From the NCBI GenBank assembly GCA_035362835.1, contig DAOSDY010000001.1, positions 1,612,001 to 1,676,000 of the forward strand: DNA of 64,000 bases. The letters are read 5' to 3'. Origin of the DNA: Melioribacteraceae bacterium (GTDB lineage Bacteria; Bacteroidota; Ignavibacteria; Ignavibacteriales; Melioribacteraceae). How positions within the stretch are numbered: the first letter of the stretch is position 1; the number at the start of each line of letters is the position of its first letter. Positions 60,786-64,000 of this stretch are shown in pieces. Below the pieces are notes generated by a model, which saw nothing but the letters and a program-made list of their open reading frames with translations, ran no database searches and had not been told where the DNA came from. Made by a program: the position numbers and the translations under genes.

Positions 60786-62012
60786 ATGGTAGAACAGGCA
60801 AAAAAAATCCTCTCTGAATTTGCAAAGCAAATCCCTCCAACAATTCTCGGTCCTGAAAGAGTTCGTTTTATAATCGAGAATATTGACAGGATGACGCAGG
60901 AGGAAAAAATCCAGGTTCTTAACCTTGCAAACTATATTCTCACTGTAATGCTCGAAAGGAATGCATCGGATGTTGAAATAGGCGGTTTCGGTGCTCAGAA
61001 TTTTGTCTGGTTCAGAATCTATGGAAAAAAAGAACGTGTAAAAGAGTTGCCCCAGTTTACAGCCGACGAAGCCTCTGCATTAATTGTTTCGCTCCTTAAT
61101 AAAAATCAGTGCCAGTTCCTTCTTCAAAACAGAAACCTGGATTTTAGCCATACATACAAACTCGACAAAATTTCGCGTTACGTAAGGTTTAGAGCGGATG
61201 CTTACTTCGATCTGGATGCGCTGGCTCTTAATATGAGAGCAATTCAAGCTGCGGTTCGGCCGATCGAGTCACTCGATTTTCATCCCTTTGCTGTTAAAAC
61301 AATGAGTCACAATTACATTAAGTTCGGACTCTCGCTTATAACCGGAATTACCGGTAGCGGTAAATCTTCCACACTCGACGCAATAATTGACTATCACAAT
61401 CAATTTGATCCATGTCACATAGTAATAATTGCATCTCCCGTTGAGTATGTACATTCATCAAAAATTTCGATAATTAAGCATCGGGAAGTTGGCCGTGATG
61501 TCCTTTCCTTTAAAGATGGTGTAGTTCAGGCCCTTCGCCAGGACCCTGATATTATTGTTATTGGTGAAATGAGAGATCCTGACACTATTTTAGCAGCATT
61601 AGAGGTAACAGATACAGGTCATAAGGTATTTTCTACCTTACATACTTCTTCAGCTGTTGAGTCGATAGACCGTATAATTGCAGAAGTTAGCCCGGAAGAA
61701 CAGGAAAGAGTCCGGAATCGTTTGGCAGACGTTTTGATATCTGTAGTGTCGCAAAAACTTGTGCCGAGCCTCGATGGAAAACGTGTTCTTGCTAAGGAAG
61801 TCCTGATCGTTACTCCAAGCGTTAAGGCGGCTATTAAAAACAACAATACAAGCGAAATTTATATGATGATTAATCAGGGGGGACAACAGGGAATGGTTAC
61901 TATGGAACAGGATTTGTTGCGCCTCTTTACGGAGAAAAAGATTTCTAAGGAAAATGCAGTCGCTTATTCGAATAATAAAAATAGAATTCTTCAATTGATG
62001 AAGGGTGTTTAG
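60786..62012 (+). CDS. pilT: Type IV pilus retraction ATPase PilT
   Basis: The 408-residue protein is a PilT/PilU-family hexameric ATPase: Walker A GITGSGKSSTLDAII, VIIASPVEYVHSSK, Walker B PDIIVIGEMRDPDTILAAL and GHKVFSTLHTSSAVESIDRI. The C-terminal segment AAIKNNNTSEIYMMINQGGQ corresponds to the AIRNLIREGK region needed for retraction, but is altered (Lys-Asn-Asn in place of Arg-Asn-Leu-Ile). A retraction defect or a PilU-like role is therefore possible. The start is the ATG at 60786; the frame is open to a TTG at 60780. The locus thus codes for a filament that can extend and probably retract. Confidence 0.88.
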   Translation: MVEQAKKILSEFAKQIPPTILGPERVRFIIENIDRMTQEEKIQVLNLANYILTVMLERNASDVEIGGFGAQNFVWFRIYGKKERVKELPQFTADEASALIVSLLNKNQCQFLLQNRNLDFSHTYKLDKISRYVRFRADAYFDLDALALNMRAIQAAVRPIESLDFHPFAVKTMSHNYIKFGLSLITGITGSGKSSTLDAIIDYHNQFDPCHIVIIASPVEYVHSSKISIIKHREVGRDVLSFKDGVVQALRQDPDIIVIGEMRDPDTILAALEVTDTGHKVFSTLHTSSAVESIDRIIAEVSPEEQERVRNRLADVLISVVSQKLVPSLDGKRVLAKEVLIVTPSVKAAIKNNNTSEIYMMINQGGQQGMVTMEQDLLRLFTEKKISKENAVAYSNNKNRILQLMKGV

Positions 62013-62017
62013 TAGAA

Positions 62018-63574
62018 TTGAAACCGGTTGTCTGTATATATTGTGAAGGGTCGGATACTAAAGTCGCGGTTCTTACAAAGGAGAAAGACACTATAAAAGT
62101 TTTAAGAGTGGCTTCCTTAACAATGTCGCAGTCCCTTCAGCAGCTTTCACGTCAGACTTCTCTCGAGGAGATTGAATCAGTAGATACTGGTAGTAACTTT
62201 TCATTCGAAAGTCTTGATGACGCCGCCCCTGCGGCAGAACCGGAAAAAGATACTTCGGATGTCGGTCAGCTTCAGTCGTCGCTGTTCGGATTGAAACTGA
62301 ATCAATGCCAGTTTGTTCCAATAATAACTGAACCTGTTGTAAATTATCATAACTATGAAGGTCCGAGGGATGAAAATAAAAAGAAGCTGCTTCAGCTGGT
62401 TGCCAATGATATCCGGAATGTAAAAGGGATTTCAGTTGATCTTGATTCAGTTGATGTAACGGAATTGAATGACAAAGCAATGCTGAGCGTTTTTATCGAA
62501 GGGGAAATTCCTTGTGTCCATCTTGTAAACCTGCTCGCTAATTATAACAATAGAAGATATTTTAAAATTCCTACGGTCAAAACAGCGGAACTGTCGCTCG
62601 CTTACTATGTTAGTAAGACAAATAAATTCTTTCCCGAAGACAATACGCTGATAATTTATATCGGCAAAGAATATAGCAAACTGATTTTTCTGGAAGGACA
62701 GAAATTAAAACATATAGGCGCTACACTAGATATTGGAACAAAGAATCTACATACATACGATGTTTATTTTTCCAAGATTCTTCTTGAAATGGAGAACGGC
62801 GGAATACCCAAACTCGATAATATCATTCTGTGCGGCGAGGACCGTTCTGAAAACCTGATACTCTCTTTCTTCGGTACATTTCCAGAAGCAAATGTTAGTG
62901 AACTAAAGTTCGAGGACTTTAATAACACGCTTATTACTGAAGAAGATGCAAGAAATCTTGCACTCTATGCAATTCCGATTGCTTCGGCCATCGAATATTT
63001 TGATGAATTGAATAAGACTCATGTTGGTGTAAATTTCCTCCCAAAGTATATCCAGGAACATCAGAAGTTTTTGCAATTCGGATGGCACAGTTATGCGATT
63101 CTACCTCTCCTCTTCGGCGCAACATTCTTTTTCACTTTTGAAATCCTTTCGAGCTACAGGGAAATTAAAGACCTCGATTTCGAGATTGAACGTTTGACGG
63201 TTTTACAACAGCAGAATCAGGCCCTTGTTGATGAGATAACTCCACTTGACGCAAGAATTAATAATTTCGATAAAACACAGGCAATTCTGGATTCAGCAAC
63301 CACCGGCTCGGGCATCTGGAATAAAAACTTAACAAAAGTATCGGACTTTATAGAAAGACGCAGAAATTTCTGGCTGACCAGGCTCGAAACGGTTAGCGCC
63401 GAAGAAGTCAAAATTAACGGGTATGCTTTATCCAGAAGCGTTCTAACAGAGTTTGCTCAATACAGTAATACCGCGTTATTAAAATTTATTAATTATGAAC
63501 CTCTCCGCGAAAAAAGCGCTTTCGCCTATACAATTAATTTTAAACTCTCTGAAGATTCGTTGAATACTAAATGA
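62018..63574 (+). CDS. PilM-PilN fusion protein
   Basis: The 518-residue protein combines two usually separate pilus proteins. Residues about 1-345 are PilM-like (actin-like ATPase fold), with an acidic insertion at about 50-90 in place of part of the usual N-terminal region. Then VGVNFLPKYIQEHQKF resembles the N-terminal cytoplasmic segment of PilN, followed by a transmembrane helix (SYAILPLLFGATFFFTFEIL) and a periplasmic coiled coil and domain (about 378-518). The fusion would tie the cytoplasmic ring to the periplasmic bridge. The PilO-like gene overlaps its stop (ATGA). Start TTG. Confidence 0.75.
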   Translation: MKPVVCIYCEGSDTKVAVLTKEKDTIKVLRVASLTMSQSLQQLSRQTSLEEIESVDTGSNFSFESLDDAAPAAEPEKDTSDVGQLQSSLFGLKLNQCQFVPIITEPVVNYHNYEGPRDENKKKLLQLVANDIRNVKGISVDLDSVDVTELNDKAMLSVFIEGEIPCVHLVNLLANYNNRRYFKIPTVKTAELSLAYYVSKTNKFFPEDNTLIIYIGKEYSKLIFLEGQKLKHIGATLDIGTKNLHTYDVYFSKILLEMENGGIPKLDNIILCGEDRSENLILSFFGTFPEANVSELKFEDFNNTLITEEDARNLALYAIPIASAIEYFDELNKTHVGVNFLPKYIQEHQKFLQFGWHSYAILPLLFGATFFFTFEILSSYREIKDLDFEIERLTVLQQQNQALVDEITPLDARINNFDKTQAILDSATTGSGIWNKNLTKVSDFIERRRNFWLTRLETVSAEEVKINGYALSRSVLTEFAQYSNTALLKFINYEPLREKSAFAYTINFKLSEDSLNTK

Positions 63575-64000
63575 GCAGTAAAGTAAAAAATACGATAATT
63601 ATTGTCCTAATTCTGATTGCCATTATACTGGCAGGCGGTCTCTTTAATTATGTCTTCCTTAAAGGGAAGATAGACGACAGGGAGAAAAAAGTAAAGGACC
63701 TCAGACTTTATCAGCTTGATACTAAGGACCTTGAAGATCAACTCCAGAAATTAAAAAACAGAGTTGCTCAGCTCGATTCAATTCTTGTAAACAGAAAATA
63801 TAATATACCTTTCAATCTTCCCCAATCGGACTTTTTCGATTTCATTAACAAAACCAGTTATTCGTTTTCGCCGGATTCCTATGTAAATATCGAATACGAG
63901 GATACTGAGGCTGGGGGTAATTTCAATATATATAACTATACTTTGAATGGTATTGCAGAGTTTAATGATCTTAACAATCTTATTTATGCAATAGAAGAGA
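63571..64000 (+). CDS. PilO-like pilus assembly protein (truncated by window end)
   Basis: This gene is cut by the window edge; 143 residues are visible. It has a short cytoplasmic N-terminus, a single transmembrane helix (TIIIVLILIAIILAGGLFNY), a coiled coil (about 30-70, with KVKDLRLYQLDTKDLEDQL) and the start of a periplasmic domain (FFDFINKTSYSFSPDSYVNI). This plan and the position after the PilM-PilN fusion match PilO, the third member of the inner-membrane alignment complex. The ATG overlaps the preceding stop. PilQ and other genes may follow outside the window. Confidence 0.75.
   Translation, partial: MSSKVKNTIIIVLILIAIILAGGLFNYVFLKGKIDDREKKVKDLRLYQLDTKDLEDQLQKLKNRVAQLDSILVNRKYNIPFNLPQSDFFDFINKTSYSFSPDSYVNIEYEDTEAGGNFNIYNYTLNGIAEFNDLNNLIYAIEE

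Noticed and set aside
1..64000. tRNA, rRNA, CRISPR, insertion sequence, prophage or phage-defence system
   Set aside because: Intergenic gaps were scanned by eye for TPsiC-loop-like GTTCGA with a matching stem, regular repeats and transposase motifs; none was found. A tool search could still find a diverged small RNA.

Overview
The window most likely comes from a free-living, Gram-negative, AT-rich (roughly 40% GC) bacterium of the Ignavibacteria/Melioribacter type in the Chlorobi-Bacteroidetes (FCB) lineage. The sequence evidence is: two exported proteins ending in type IX secretion (T9SS) C-terminal domains with the SQNYPNPFN motif typical of that group; a PorV/PorQ-like outer-membrane protein; a BamD lipoprotein; many TTG start codons; and promoter-like sequences of the Bacteroidetes form (TTG, about 20 bases, TAnnTTTG). 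This assignment is inferred from motifs, not from a search.

Layout. Bases 1-593 show no convincing gene. 594-2435 hold two paralogous membrane-anchored LuxR-type regulators. 2533-7030 hold a nitronate monooxygenase-like flavoprotein, a sugar-nucleotidyltransferase and the metK-ahcY pair, closed by a perfect hairpin terminator. 7088-9836 (minus) is a signalling cluster: a secreted protein, a multi-pass membrane protein, a histidine kinase and a receiver-only response regulator. The membrane protein resembles the membrane half of the two LuxR proteins. It ends at a CTT TAG T sequence in exactly the position where a +1 shift would fuse it to the kinase. 9962-14924 (minus) encode an AmmeMemoRadiSam-type radical SAM enzyme, pyruvate kinase and a Lon-family protease; mfd, a CorC/CNNM transporter and a haem-binding-domain protein run the other way. 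A decayed T9SS tail lies at 20277-20414. 20491-30024 carry an acyltransferase and a pyruvate dehydrogenase cluster (aceE, aceF, a hexapeptide acyltransferase, a winged-helix iron-sulfur protein, lpdA).

30098-33557 (minus) is an unusual trio: an exported Cys-rich TPR protein, an exported WD40 propeller and a two-helix membrane protein. 34085-37224 hold an exported TPR protein, porQ-like and htpX. 37339-48216 is a dense plus-strand run: bamD, a hotdog thioesterase, an FG-GAP protein, a metalloprotease, ccmA, ccmB, lgt, a TolB-like propeller, a small unknown and an rRNA methyltransferase. 48504-54473 carry two T9SS substrates, an lrp-glnA operon and pdxB; aspS follows.

56632 to the window end is a type IV filament locus: two tandem, highly divergent pilin-like proteins, then PilC, PilB, PilT, a PilM-PilN fusion and a truncated PilO-like gene. 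The pilin-like proteins have a two-residue leader (MG) and lack the usual Glu5. This locus and the kinase/membrane-protein junction are the most interesting parts of the window. No rRNA, tRNA, CRISPR array, insertion sequence or prophage was seen.
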